A stretch of 64,000 bases of DNA from Candidatus Gastranaerophilales bacterium (GCA_900769355.1 CAAGGG010000005.1:1-64000); one strand, 5' to 3'. Positions 9,024-16,390 are shown, counted from the first letter of the stretch. Numbers and translations: made by a program. Notes: generated by a model from the letters alone, not told the origin.

Positions 9024-9129
9024 ATAGGGAAAAGCCTTAAAGGTGGCTAGACCTTTAAGACTTTCTTAACTTCCCTATAAGAAAAAATTAATCTAATTAA
9101 AAGCTCTAGGGCTACTAGAGCTTTTTTTA
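9024..9129 (+). ncRNA. Structured small RNA antisense to a 32-aa ORF (antitoxin RNA candidate)
   Basis: About 105 nt, no ORF of its own. It is bounded by a near-consensus promoter and an intrinsic terminator. The closing stem is TAGGGAA (9025-9031) with TTCCCTA (9071-9077). Inside it is a perfect 9-bp hairpin, CTTAAAGGT-GGCTAG-ACCTTTAAG (9036-9059). The terminator is AAGCTCTAG-GGCTA-CTAGAGCTT plus seven Ts (9101-9127). The whole 3' three-quarters is complementary to the minus-strand peptide gene at 9047-9145. This is the layout of type I antitoxin RNAs that overlap the toxin mRNA (compare txpA/RatA). That it regulates the peptide is inference. Confidence 0.65.
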
Positions 9130-9145
9130 TTAACTCTAATTTCAT
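9047..9145 (-). CDS. 32-residue amphipathic peptide, type I toxin candidate
   Basis: Begins MKLELIKKAL and ends REVKKVLKV. The middle (about residues 9-21) is rich in Leu, Ile, Val and Phe, giving an amphipathic or membrane-inserting helix flanked by lysines and arginines. The start is strongly supported: GAAAGGAGGA lies 6 bases before the ATG, a near-perfect Shine-Dalgarno. Upstream RNA can fold to bury that SD (9150-9201). The ORF is fully covered by the antisense RNA at 9024-9129 except its first few codons. Short hydrophobic/basic peptide, SD sequestration and antisense RNA together are the hallmarks of type I toxins. No family is recognised by sequence. It could instead be a regulated membrane peptide or a leader peptide. 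Confidence 0.55.
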   Translation of the reverse strand: MKLELIKKALVALELLIRLIFSYREVKKVLKV

Positions 9146-9149
9146 TTTG

Positions 9150-9201
9150 TTCCTCCTTTCTTGACCGATTTCCTAACTAATCTGTTGTGTCAATGGAGGA
9201 A
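9150..9201 (-). promoter_or_regulatory. SD-sequestering hairpin in the peptide 5' UTR
   Basis: On the minus strand TTCCTCC-A-TTGAC (9201-9189) can pair with GTCAA-GAAA-GGAGGAA (9165-9150), i.e. 7 + 5 base pairs around a small internal loop, hiding the ribosome binding site of the 32-aa ORF. A TATAAT lies on minus at 9226-9221, giving a leader of about 70 nt. Confidence 0.6.
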
Positions 9202-9271
9202 GCATAGGGAGCTTACCCATATTATAATTCTATCAAGATAAAATTTATCGCAATCAACTATTTAAACTAAT

Positions 9272-9300
9272 AAAGAGCTATGTCATTGACATAGCTCTTT
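9272..9300 (-). terminator. Terminator of the 153-aa gene
   Basis: Perfect 13-bp stem, AAAGAGCTATGTC at 9272-9284 and its complement at 9288-9300, with a 3-base loop and TTTATTAG on the minus-strand side. It lies 22 bases after the stop of the minus-strand gene ending at 9322. Confidence 0.8.
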
Positions 9301-9321
9301 ATCTTTTGTGTATAAATTTTA

Positions 9322-9783
9322 TTAAACTCGGTTATTTAATTTGCAAAAATTAAACAAGTATTCATGAGATTTTCCTTTTATATAATTAATGGCTTGGTTA
9401 AACAAATCTAAATATTTGTTATCTGCTTGATAAGTTCCTGACATATTGCTGAATAAGAGCCCTTTTGCGGAACCTTTCTTTCCTAAATAAGTGAAGTCGC
9501 CGCCAATTTTTGGGGTTACTTGAATTGTTTTGTCGTAATTTTGTGCACCGAAGGTATAATTAATTGTTCCTCTATTATTTGCAAATTTGATTCCGCTTAC
9601 TGAGCCATCTTGGGCTAGATGTGATGTAATTTGTGTTCCGTTAGGTTTTGTGATAATTCTTTTAAATCCGTTCGCGCCATCTCTAAGATATTTTATTTCT
9701 GTACCAGTTGCGAGCTTTCTCATAACATAGTTTGCGTTGCGGTTGCTCATAAGAAGTTTGGTTGCTGCATTAAACATTGACAT
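9322..9783 (-). CDS. Protein of unknown function (153 aa)
   Basis: Not recognised. I start it at ATG 9783 (MSMFNAATKLLMSN) because AAAGGAGAAAAATT lies directly before it. A longer in-frame extension to 9828 would translate that ribosome binding site. There is no clear signal peptide. After an N-terminal helix, the middle (GTEIKYLRDGANGFKRIITKPNGTQITSHL) alternates polar and aromatic residues like a beta-repeat: Y-x-x-D-G, K-P-N-G-T, D-G-S-V-S-G, resembling short teneurin/RHS-like or MORN-like strands. The C-terminus is helical (YLDLFNQAINYIKGKS). It has its own terminator and is a stand-alone gene, divergent from the XRE regulator at 10008. Confidence 0.6.
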   Translation of the reverse strand: MSMFNAATKLLMSNRNANYVMRKLATGTEIKYLRDGANGFKRIITKPNGTQITSHLAQDGSVSGIKFANNRGTINYTFGAQNYDKTIQVTPKIGGDFTYLGKKGSAKGLLFSNMSGTYQADNKYLDLFNQAINYIKGKSHEYLFNFCKLNNRV

Positions 9784-10007
9784 AATTTTTCTCCTTTTCT
9801 TTAACCCTTTTCTGTTTTTGAAAATCAATTTCCCTTACTCTTTTATAAAAACATCTGCTAAATAGAAATTGTCTAAAAATACAATGTAATATATGGAAAA
9901 ATGTTAAAATATAGAATTAGCGCGACATTTAAGCTTTATAAAAGTTAATATATTATGAAGTTATAAGGTGAATTTATATAAAAATATGATGTCGTATAAG
10001 GAATTTT

Positions 10008-10337
10008 ATGAACTTAAAACAAGAATTAGGTGAAAAAATAAAGAGAATTCGAAAAAATAGAGGGCTTACGCAAGAACAGCTTGCGGAGCTTATTGATATT
10101 TCATCAAGAAATCTTAGTAATATTGAACTTGGACAAAACTTCCCAAAAGCCGAAACGCTTGAAAAAATCTTGAAATCCTTGAATATTACGACAGAAGAAC
10201 TCTTCGCAAATGAGCACATAAAATCGTCTAAGGAGTTATTAGAAAATATCTACAATTATTTAGATAAGGTAAAATCAGACAACTTAAAGTTAGAAAAAAT
10301 ATATAAGATTGTTAAATTTTTCGTAGATGAAGAGTGA
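10008..10337 (+). CDS. XRE-family helix-turn-helix regulator
   Basis: DNA-binding protein of 109 residues. An N-terminal Cro/C1-type HTH domain (about 6-62) has the typical GEKIKRIRKNRGLTQEQLAELIDIS run, recognition helix SSRNLSNIELG, and P-x-x-x-T-L-x-x-I-L. A short C-terminal helical tail follows (about 65-109: KELLENIYNYLDKVKSDNL), probably for dimerisation. The ATG follows AAGGAATTTT. CGACAT and ATGTCG half-sites flank the upstream region (about 9923 and 9990), possibly for self-regulation, but this is weak. Target genes are unknown. It is divergent from the unknown gene at 9322-9783. Confidence 0.85.
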   Translation: MNLKQELGEKIKRIRKNRGLTQEQLAELIDISSRNLSNIELGQNFPKAETLEKILKSLNITTEELFANEHIKSSKELLENIYNYLDKVKSDNLKLEKIYKIVKFFVDEE

Positions 10338-10401
10338 GAGATAAGCTTAATTTTTTAAGGTTTGTCAAGTGTTGTGTTGTAAAAGGCTGCAAATATTTTT
10401 T

Positions 10402-10887
10402 TTATTTCAAATACTTTTGCAAAATCAGTTTTTTTAATGCATTTGAATAGATGGCTTTTGGTTCAATTGCAAGAACTTTGTCTAATGTTTCAATTGCGCC
10501 TTTATAATCCTCTAATTTCTTTTGTACTGTGGCTTTGTAGTACAAGGCGTCAATAAATTTTGGATCAAGTTCAATCGCTTTATCAAAATCAGAAATTGCA
10601 GATTTCAATTTGTCATTATCTGCCTCTTTATCTGCCAAAATCACTTGTGCACGGTTGAAATATGCATCAATCATTTTATGATTTAATTCAATTGCTTTTG
10701 TGTAATTTTCATAAGCTGGTGCAAGTTCTCCAAGATGGTGAAAAACAATCGCCATAGAAAAATATGGCATCGCTTCATCTGGGTTAAGAGCAATCGCTTT
10801 ATCTAGTGAGTGGAGCGCCTCATCGAATTTCCCTTCGTTTGTTTCAGAAATTCCTTTATCCAAATAAAATTTGTAATCGTGTTCCAT
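10402..10887 (-). CDS. Tetratricopeptide repeat protein
   Basis: 161 residues made of four TPR units (about 6-39, 40-73, 77-114, 115-148). Each carries the G/A-Y-F pattern, e.g. GKFDEALHSLDKAIALNPDE and KSAISDFDKAIELDPKFIDA. No signal peptide or membrane segment, so cytoplasmic scaffold or adaptor. The start is supported by AAGAGGATTACT upstream. No partner is obvious; the divergent neighbour is a glycosyltransferase with its own promoter. Confidence 0.85.
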   Translation of the reverse strand: MEHDYKFYLDKGISETNEGKFDEALHSLDKAIALNPDEAMPYFSMAIVFHHLGELAPAYENYTKAIELNHKMIDAYFNRAQVILADKEADNDKLKSAISDFDKAIELDPKFIDALYYKATVQKKLEDYKGAIETLDKVLAIEPKAIYSNALKKLILQKYLK

Positions 10888-10930
10888 AGTAATCCTCTTT
10901 TTTACAAAATTCTATCTGAAACAAAAGTCG

Positions 10931-10959
10931 TTTACAATATCTGAAAATTCGGCTATAAT
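10931..10959 (+). promoter_or_regulatory. Promoter giving a leaderless glycosyltransferase mRNA
   Basis: TTTACA at 10931-10936, 17-base spacer, TATAAT at 10954-10959, then exactly six bases before ATG 10966. There is no room for, and no trace of, a Shine-Dalgarno sequence. Confidence 0.7.
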
Positions 10960-10965
10960 TAAGTT

Positions 10966-12075
10966 ATGAATATTCTTTTCGTAACTGATTTATATCCAGT
11001 AAAAAGCGACGAAAAAACAACTCCTCGCACTCTTTTGGCATTTGTTGAAGAGTGGAAAAAAATGGGACATAATGTTGATGTTTTAAAGCCGAATTTTATT
11101 TTCAATTCGTTTTTACGCGGAAAACCTTTTTATAAATCCAGAAAATATGGAGATGTTTTTAATATAAATTATTGGACTCCATTTTGGTTTAATGTGAAGA
11201 GAAAATTTAATATTGGGTTGGGAGAACTTTCCCAACTAAAATATAACAAATACGATATAGTTGTTGCTCACATGCCGTCTGGAATTCTTTTGGCAGACAA
11301 ACTCGGACTTCCTTTTGTTGCAGGAATTCATAATTCAGATATTGAAGTTTTGACAAATCCATTGTACAAAATTCATTTTAAATCAAGATTGGAAAAAGCT
11401 TTGAAGAATGCGAAAGCAATCGCTTGCAGATCATTTGTTTTACATAATAAGTTGTTGAAACTGTATCCGGAATTTGAAGAAAAAACTTTTGTTGCACCGT
11501 CGGGGATTGATGGAAAGCTGTTAGATGTAACGAACCATTCACTATTCACTACTCACCACTCACTAATAAAAGTTCTCACTTGTGCTCACTTCAAAAAACG
11601 AAAAAATATTGACAAAGTTATTAAAGCTTGCAAAGGGCTTGAAGGTTTTGAACTGACAGTGATTGGCGATGGTAAAGAGCGTAAAAGCCTTGGTAAGATT
11701 GACAAAAATGTGAATTTTACGGGACGCTTGCCTCATGATGAAGTTTTGGTAAAAATGCGTGAGAGTGATGTTTTTGTACTGCCTAGTGTGGGTGAAACCT
11801 TCGGTATGGTTTATTTAGAGGCAATGGTAAGTGGTTGTATTACAGTCTGCACCAAAGGAGACGGTGTCGATGGAATTATTAAAAACGGTGAAAATGGATT
11901 CTTGACTGAGCCGAATGTTGATGCGATTAGAGCAACACTTCTTAATATAAAAAATCTTGATGAAAATAGATTAAGAACGTTACGTATCAATAGTTTTCAG
12001 ACTGTTTCCGAGCTCACTTCTTTGAAATGTGCAGAACATTATTTGCAACAAATTTTAAGATTTTGTAAAGATTAG
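10966..12075 (+). CDS. GT4-family glycosyltransferase
   Basis: Retaining GT-B glycosyltransferase of 369 residues, which transfers a sugar from a nucleotide sugar to a cell-surface glycan or lipid. The N-terminal domain starts NILFVTDLYPVKSD. The C-terminal Rossmann domain has ILTCAHFKKRKN-like (here VLTCAHFKKRKNIDKVI), the VIGDGKERKSL motif and the E-x7-E motif (PSVGETFGMVYLEAM) that binds the donor. A short stretch encoding NHSLFTTHHSL lies in the linker between the two domains. It matches intergenic repeat family C and looks like an in-frame insertion. Start: ATG six bases after a TATAAT box, probably leaderless. Donor and acceptor are unknown. Confidence 0.88.
   Translation: MNILFVTDLYPVKSDEKTTPRTLLAFVEEWKKMGHNVDVLKPNFIFNSFLRGKPFYKSRKYGDVFNINYWTPFWFNVKRKFNIGLGELSQLKYNKYDIVVAHMPSGILLADKLGLPFVAGIHNSDIEVLTNPLYKIHFKSRLEKALKNAKAIACRSFVLHNKLLKLYPEFEEKTFVAPSGIDGKLLDVTNHSLFTTHHSLIKVLTCAHFKKRKNIDKVIKACKGLEGFELTVIGDGKERKSLGKIDKNVNFTGRLPHDEVLVKMRESDVFVLPSVGETFGMVYLEAMVSGCITVCTKGDGVDGIIKNGENGFLTEPNVDAIRATLLNIKNLDENRLRTLRINSFQTVSELTSLKCAEHYLQQILRFCKD
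11532..11566 (+). repeat. In-frame copy of heptamer repeat family C inside the GT4 gene
   Basis: CATTCACTATTCACTACTCA and following CCACTCACT match the right arms of the intergenic repeats at 3801-3825 and 31178-31205. Here it is translated as the NHSLFTTHHSL linker between the two Rossmann domains, without a frameshift. Confidence 0.7.
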
Positions 12076-12096
12076 ACATCATCTTGGCATGTTTTT

Positions 12097-12156
12097 GGTA
12101 ATATGGGGTGTAGGTTGGTGATTTACCCTTTGTGTGGACAGCCTAAGATTATTACC
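12097..12156 (+). other. Possible structured leader of the amino-acid symporter gene
   Basis: GGTAATA (12097-12103) can pair with TATTACC (12150-12156), and TAGG (12111-12114) with CCTA (12142-12145). The structure ends just before CGAAAGGA, which holds the ribosome binding site. It matches no riboswitch class that I can recognise. The pairing may be chance. Confidence 0.3.
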
Positions 12157-12172
12157 CGAAAGGAAAAAATTA

Positions 12173-13741
12173 ATGAACAAAATTTTAATTGTACTTTTGA
12201 CACTCTTATTGAACATTCAGCAGGCAAACGCCTTTAATATTGATGCGTTTATGGATAAAAATGTTGCACCGGTGTCCGATGCGATAGCGGCGATAATTTT
12301 TCACCCTGTGCATGTTTTCGGGGCAGATGTACCAATTATTATATTTTGGATCTTGTTCGCCGGAATATTCTTTACTTTCTATTTGAGAGGTATTGCTGTT
12401 TGGGGCTTTAAGCACGCAGTTGAGGTCGTTTGCAAACCTAAAAAATCAGGTGGCGACGGTTCAGGAGAAACATCTGCGTTTCAGGCTTTGATGACTGCTT
12501 TGTCAGGGACAATCGGATTAGGAAGTATTGCAGGTGTTGCAATTGCTATTTCAATGGGTGGTCCCGGAGCTGCTTTTTGGATTATTGTCGGTGCGCTTTT
12601 GGGTATGTCTTTGAAGTTTGTAGAAGCTTCTTTGGCGGTAAAATACAGAAGATTTAACCTTGACGGTTCAATTTCCGGTGGTCCGATGCACTATATGGCT
12701 CACGGCTTGACCAGAAAGAAAATGAGATGGCTCGGACAGCCATTGTCTGTAATGTTCGCTATTCTTTGTATTTGTGGCGGTATTACAGGCGGTAATATGA
12801 TTCAGATTAACCAAGCTGCAAATCAGTTTGTAAATGTTTGTGGTGGAGAAAACGGCTTTATGCATAACTTCCACTGGGTAATCGGTTTAGGTATGGCGAT
12901 TGTTGTTGGTTTAATTGTTATTGGCGGTATTAAAAATATCGTTAAAGTTACTGAAAAAATCGTTCCATTGAAGATTTTTATATATTTGTTTGCGGCTATG
13001 GCGGTAATCGTTTGTAATATCAAACTTGTTCCGCACGCTGCTTGGGTTATAGTGAAAGAAGCATTCCAGCCTGAGGCTGTATACGGCGGTATGTTTGTTG
13101 CAATGATTATGGGATTGAGACGTTCTGTTCAATCAAACGAAGCCGGAACTGGTTCTGCGCCGATTGTTTATGCAACAGTAAAAACTGATGAGCCGTTGTC
13201 GCAAGGGTTTGTGGCATTGTTGGATCCATTTTTGACAGGTTTTATGTGCACATTGACTGCTTTTGCAATCGTAATCACAGGTGTTTATAAAACTCATGCC
13301 GGTCAAACTTCTGGTATTGAGATGACATCAGATGCGATTTCTTCTGTAATGCCTTTCTTCCCAACTCTTTTGGCTGGTATTGTTTTGCTTTACGCTTTGT
13401 CAACAATTATCAGTTGGGCTTATTACGGTCAAAAATCTTGGAACTTCTTGTTTGGAGAAGGAAGAAAAAGAACTCTTACATTCCAGTTCATTTATTGTGC
13501 ATTCATTTTGATTGGTTCAGTTTTGAATGTAACATCAGTTATCAATATTACAGATGCAATGATGATTGCAATGTCAATTCCAAATATTATTGCAATGTAC
13601 ATTTTGGCACCGGAAATCAAAAAAGATTTGGCGGAATACTGCAGAATTCATAAAATTGGTAAATGGATTAATCGTGATTGGTTGAAACCGGTAGAAGTTA
13701 CAGTCGAAAACGATGAGGAGGAAGTATGTCCCAAATTATAA
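12173..13741 (+). CDS. Alanine/glycine:cation symporter (AGCS family)
   Basis: Inner-membrane carrier that imports alanine or glycine with Na+ or H+. Start taken at ATG 12173, which follows CGAAAGGAAAAAATTA. The upstream GTG at 12134 would place that site inside the protein. The 522 residues start with a signal-like segment (NKILIVLLTLLLNIQQANA), then about 11 TM segments. AGCS signatures are visible: FQALMTALSGTIGLGSIAGV, GGPGAAFWI, KFVEASLAVKYR, the GGPMHYM motif and RRSVQSNEAGTGSAP. Its end overlaps the ACT-domain gene by 16 bp, so the two are coupled. The C-terminus is acidic (ENDEEE). The overlap suggests the ACT protein senses amino acids in connection with this transport. That link is inference. 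Confidence 0.93.
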   Translation: MNKILIVLLTLLLNIQQANAFNIDAFMDKNVAPVSDAIAAIIFHPVHVFGADVPIIIFWILFAGIFFTFYLRGIAVWGFKHAVEVVCKPKKSGGDGSGETSAFQALMTALSGTIGLGSIAGVAIAISMGGPGAAFWIIVGALLGMSLKFVEASLAVKYRRFNLDGSISGGPMHYMAHGLTRKKMRWLGQPLSVMFAILCICGGITGGNMIQINQAANQFVNVCGGENGFMHNFHWVIGLGMAIVVGLIVIGGIKNIVKVTEKIVPLKIFIYLFAAMAVIVCNIKLVPHAAWVIVKEAFQPEAVYGGMFVAMIMGLRRSVQSNEAGTGSAPIVYATVKTDEPLSQGFVALLDPFLTGFMCTLTAFAIVITGVYKTHAGQTSGIEMTSDAISSVMPFFPTLLAGIVLLYALSTIISWAYYGQKSWNFLFGEGRKRTLTFQFIYCAFILIGSVLNVTSVINITDAMMIAMSIPNIIAMYILAPEIKKDLAEYCRIHKIGKWINRDWLKPVEVTVENDEEEVCPKL

Positions 13742-13998
13742 TCACAGTTTCAGGTGTAGATAAAGTTGGAATTGTTGCGAAGGTATCAGCGATTTTGGCT
13801 GAATATGAGGTTAATATTGAGGATATTAAACAGACTCTTATGCAAGGACATTTTGTAATGTTTATGCTTGGAAATATTGAAAAATCCAAATTTTCTTTCA
13901 AGGAAATAAAAGAAGCATTGACAAAAATCGGTGAAGAACTTGGAATGGAAATTTGGGTTCAGCGCAAAGAAATTTTTGATAATATGCATAATATTTAG
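13726..13998 (+). CDS. ACT domain protein (UPF0237-like)
   Basis: 90 residues forming one ACT fold (beta-alpha-beta-beta-alpha-beta): SQIIITVSGVDKVGIVAKVSAILAEY, then NIEDIKQTLMQGHFVMFML and a C-terminal helix/strand ending EIWVQRKEIF. The D-K-V-G-I-V motif at the first loop is the usual ligand region of stand-alone ACT proteins. ACT domains bind amino acids and control partner enzymes or carriers. The gene starts inside the symporter gene with AGGAGGAAGT as RBS, so co-translation is likely. The family (PF13740 type) has no settled function. A palindromic repeat begins two bases after the stop. Confidence 0.85.
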   Translation: MSQIIITVSGVDKVGIVAKVSAILAEYEVNIEDIKQTLMQGHFVMFMLGNIEKSKFSFKEIKEALTKIGEELGMEIWVQRKEIFDNMHNI

Positions 13999-14000
13999 GT

Positions 14001-14045
14001 GCTACGCACGTAGCCCCATGCAACAACATTCATTCATACCTCATA
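14001..14045. repeat. Palindromic repeat family D, second copy
   Basis: GCTACGCACGTAGCC at 14001-14015, then CAACAACATTCATTCATAC and CATATATTGG. Same hairpin and tail as at 8431 and 43854. Confidence 0.7.
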
Positions 14046-14120
14046 TATTGGTAAAAAGTATTTAAGCATTTAGCGAATACATAATATTCTTACTATTCAG
14101 AATCTAGTTTACTGTTTACC

Positions 14121-14225
14121 CACTCTCCTTCTCTCCCTAACCGAGGGAGAGAGGTTTTGTATAGCAACTGTTTTGGTTCAAAATATGAAACATAAGTTTT
14201 CCCTGATTAGGGAAGACTTATGGGT
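14121..14225. repeat. Repeat family E (CTCTCCCT hairpins)
   Basis: CTCTCCCT-AACCG-AGGGAGAG hairpin (about 14131-14151) with a TTTTGTATAGCAAC tail, then a second hairpin TTTTCCCTGATTAGGGAAGA (about 14199-14218). Related to the elements at 55427-55504 and 63420-63568. The rest of the gap 13999-14302 holds nothing else that I can identify. Confidence 0.6.
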
Positions 14226-14302
14226 AGTCAATGTTATATTACCCACAATGACTCCCTAACCGAGCGAGAAAATTCTTGCATTGATTCAATTGCGAGTTAT
14301 TT

Positions 14303-16279
14303 TTATGAAAATGCCTTGAATGAACGTTCTACGTTTTTATCTATTACGTTTTTCAAAGATTCGTATTCGGTTTGTAGAGCATTATGTTGAGTATCAAGTT
14401 TTTTCAAATCTTGATCGTATTTTTTATCTTTGTTTTCGATTTCTGTTGTAGCATTTTTGTATTTAACCTCAGCACGAGCGATAGCAGCATCGTCTTGAAC
14501 AGAGATGATATCAGAGGCGTTTGTGTAAGGTTTTTGACTCCAATAGAAGCCTTCTGCTGTGTATTCTGAAGTTTTTGCGCTGTCTTCTGCCGGATTGAAG
14601 TATGAAGCTTGGCTAAGAGTTACGATACCGTTTTTCAATGCAAATTGAAGCCAATCTGTGCTTGTCAAAAGTTCATCTTCAATAACTTTGTAGTTCTGTG
14701 CAGATGTCTTTTTTGTATTGTCATCAATTCCGTAGATAGTTTCTCCGTCAGAATTTGTGCTTGATTTAATTTTGTTTGCAGATTCAGAACCATTCATCAT
14801 ATACCACAAATTAACATACCATTGACCTTTGTCCTTGTCGTTGATTGTAAATTCAAAAGCGTTTTGAGTTGGCTCATTTACTTTTGTCGGTTCTTTACCT
14901 GGGTCGGCAACTTCAGTTGGTTCTGTTGGTTTTACCGGTTTAATAGGTTCTTCCGGCTTATCCATACTCAATTTCTTCATATCACCATCAGTAAAGTTGA
15001 TAAGCATTTTTTTCATTGTTTCAACATCAACACCAAAGATAGTTTGGTTTTGTATTATATATAACAAATCAATAGCTTTTTCTTTAAGAGTTTTTAATGT
15101 GTATTTATAATCTGTAGTTCCATCTTCGTTTTTTATTTCTTCTTCTTTATAGTCGCTTGTTAGTATGTCAAGGGCACTCGGTTCTTTAGAGTTAATTGTT
15201 GAACTATCAGTTGCTTCTGTTGTAGAGCCCTCTGATGGTTCGAGTGTAGTATCCGGATTTGAATTAGGTGGTGCAGTATAACCAGGTAGATCAGAAATTT
15301 TTATAGTAGAAGATGGTTCGTCTTTCCCATTTCTTATCTGCTTTAAAATATTTTCTTTGTCATCAGATGTTGAAAGATTGTCGTCGCCATCACAATATAA
15401 ACTGGTTATCTCTAAAGCGGCAGATATAGCTTTAAAATCCGCCGATTGTCCAATTGCAGAGTAACTGATAGCATTATCATCAAATCTATTGGTTTTTATG
15501 CCTATGTCTTTTCCTAGGCTTGTTTCATACTGTGTAGTTGTAGGAGCATTGCCACCATCATAATTTGGTAAGTGAGCTAGAATGTGCGTAAAACATTCTA
15601 TCCTGTTTTCATTAAGAGCTTTAGCATAACAACTTTTTGGGTCGTCACTTGTTCCAACTACCTTAGTAAACATTGCACTTAAATCAGGTAGATCTTTAAG
15701 AGTGTTGTAAGTGGGCAAATCTTTGTCGTATTTTGCTTTTTTTGCATCATATATCTTTTTTTGAGTATCGTATTCTGTCAGGTCTTTTTTATAAGTTTCT
15801 AGATCTGCTTGATATTTTATATAATCATTGTTTTTAGCAGACCAAGCTTTAAATTCCTCTTTATATGCATTGTATTTTTTCAACTGCTCTTTATAATTTT
15901 CACTTAAGCCGGTAGACTCTACCAAACCATATTTACTCAAAAATTCTGACAAGTTAGCAGATTTCTCAAAATTTGCAGCATCAGTTGCTGATACAAGATT
16001 TTGTCCTGATGCGTTTTGAAGAGAATATTGGTTTTTTAAAGGTTCATAAGAGTACAACAATGCCGGAGTCAGGTTGTAAGAACTGCTTTCTCCGTTGTCA
16101 TTGTAGTATCTGAAAGTCAATTTTTCGGAATTTAATGCATTCATGTACTCTTGGCTTGCTTCTGATGATTTTTCAGCAAGTCTGAGTTTTGAGTTTGTAA
16201 TGGTTTGAGAGCGAAGTTCATTATCGGTCAATCTTGCCGTAATGCTTAATAATCTCGCTTGTGATGCTGACATTCCCAT
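14303..16279 (-). CDS. Large coiled-coil protein of unknown function (658 aa)
   Basis: No known family recognised. The first 50 residues (MGMSASQARLLSITARLTDN then ELRSQTITNSKLRLAEKSSE) form a polar amphipathic helix without a classical signal peptide. A central region (about 120-210) is a heptad-rich coiled coil (YKKDLTEYDTQKKIYDAKKA). A low-complexity Ser/Thr/Glu stretch follows (about 340-375), then a Pro/Glu/Thr linker of KPxxP repeats (about 455-490: PEEPIKPVKPTEPTE). A globular part (about 490-590, with WYVNLWYMMNGSES) precedes a final coiled coil of about 60 residues. The layout suggests a cell-surface or appendage protein, perhaps exported by a dedicated system as flagellar axial proteins are. 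Start: ATG with AAAGGAATAATG upstream; the second Met (MSAS) is an alternative. Confidence 0.65.
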   Translation of the reverse strand: MGMSASQARLLSITARLTDNELRSQTITNSKLRLAEKSSEASQEYMNALNSEKLTFRYYNDNGESSSYNLTPALLYSYEPLKNQYSLQNASGQNLVSATDAANFEKSANLSEFLSKYGLVESTGLSENYKEQLKKYNAYKEEFKAWSAKNNDYIKYQADLETYKKDLTEYDTQKKIYDAKKAKYDKDLPTYNTLKDLPDLSAMFTKVVGTSDDPKSCYAKALNENRIECFTHILAHLPNYDGGNAPTTTQYETSLGKDIGIKTNRFDDNAISYSAIGQSADFKAISAALEITSLYCDGDDNLSTSDDKENILKQIRNGKDEPSSTIKISDLPGYTAPPNSNPDTTLEPSEGSTTEATDSSTINSKEPSALDILTSDYKEEEIKNEDGTTDYKYTLKTLKEKAIDLLYIIQNQTIFGVDVETMKKMLINFTDGDMKKLSMDKPEEPIKPVKPTEPTEVADPGKEPTKVNEPTQNAFEFTINDKDKGQWYVNLWYMMNGSESANKIKSSTNSDGETIYGIDDNTKKTSAQNYKVIEDELLTSTDWLQFALKNGIVTLSQASYFNPAEDSAKTSEYTAEGFYWSQKPYTNASDIISVQDDAAIARAEVKYKNATTEIENKDKKYDQDLKKLDTQHNALQTEYESLKNVIDKNVERSFKAFS

Positions 16280-16349
16280 GATAGTACATTATTCCTTTCT
16301 GTTTTGTAATACGGCAGAAAGCTTGATTTCCTTTAATCAAAATCAAACT

Positions 16350-16368
16350 TTGTTACAAAATGTAACAA
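16350..16368. promoter_or_regulatory. Inverted repeat upstream of the 658-aa gene
   Basis: TTGTTACA-AAA-TGTAACAA, a perfect 8-bp inverted repeat about 70 bp upstream of the minus-strand start at 16279. It could be an operator. It is too short to be a terminator and has no T run. Confidence 0.4.
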
Positions 16369-16390
16369 GCCTATTGGTGTTTATTTATAA

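Noticed and set aside
9024..9100. preQ1-like riboswitch reading of the small RNA (CCCTATAAGAAAAAATTAA resembles the preQ1-I tail)
   Set aside because: The loop sequence and P1 do not fit, a 9-bp hairpin is inserted, and the terminator is followed by no gene on the same strand. queA is far away.
12097..12172. Glycine or glutamine riboswitch upstream of the AGCS symporter
   Set aside because: The conserved core motifs of those classes are not present; kept only as a weak structured leader.
14822..15064. Plus-strand ORFs opposite the 658-aa gene
   Set aside because: Phe/Trp/Cys-rich translations with no start signals; antisense shadows.
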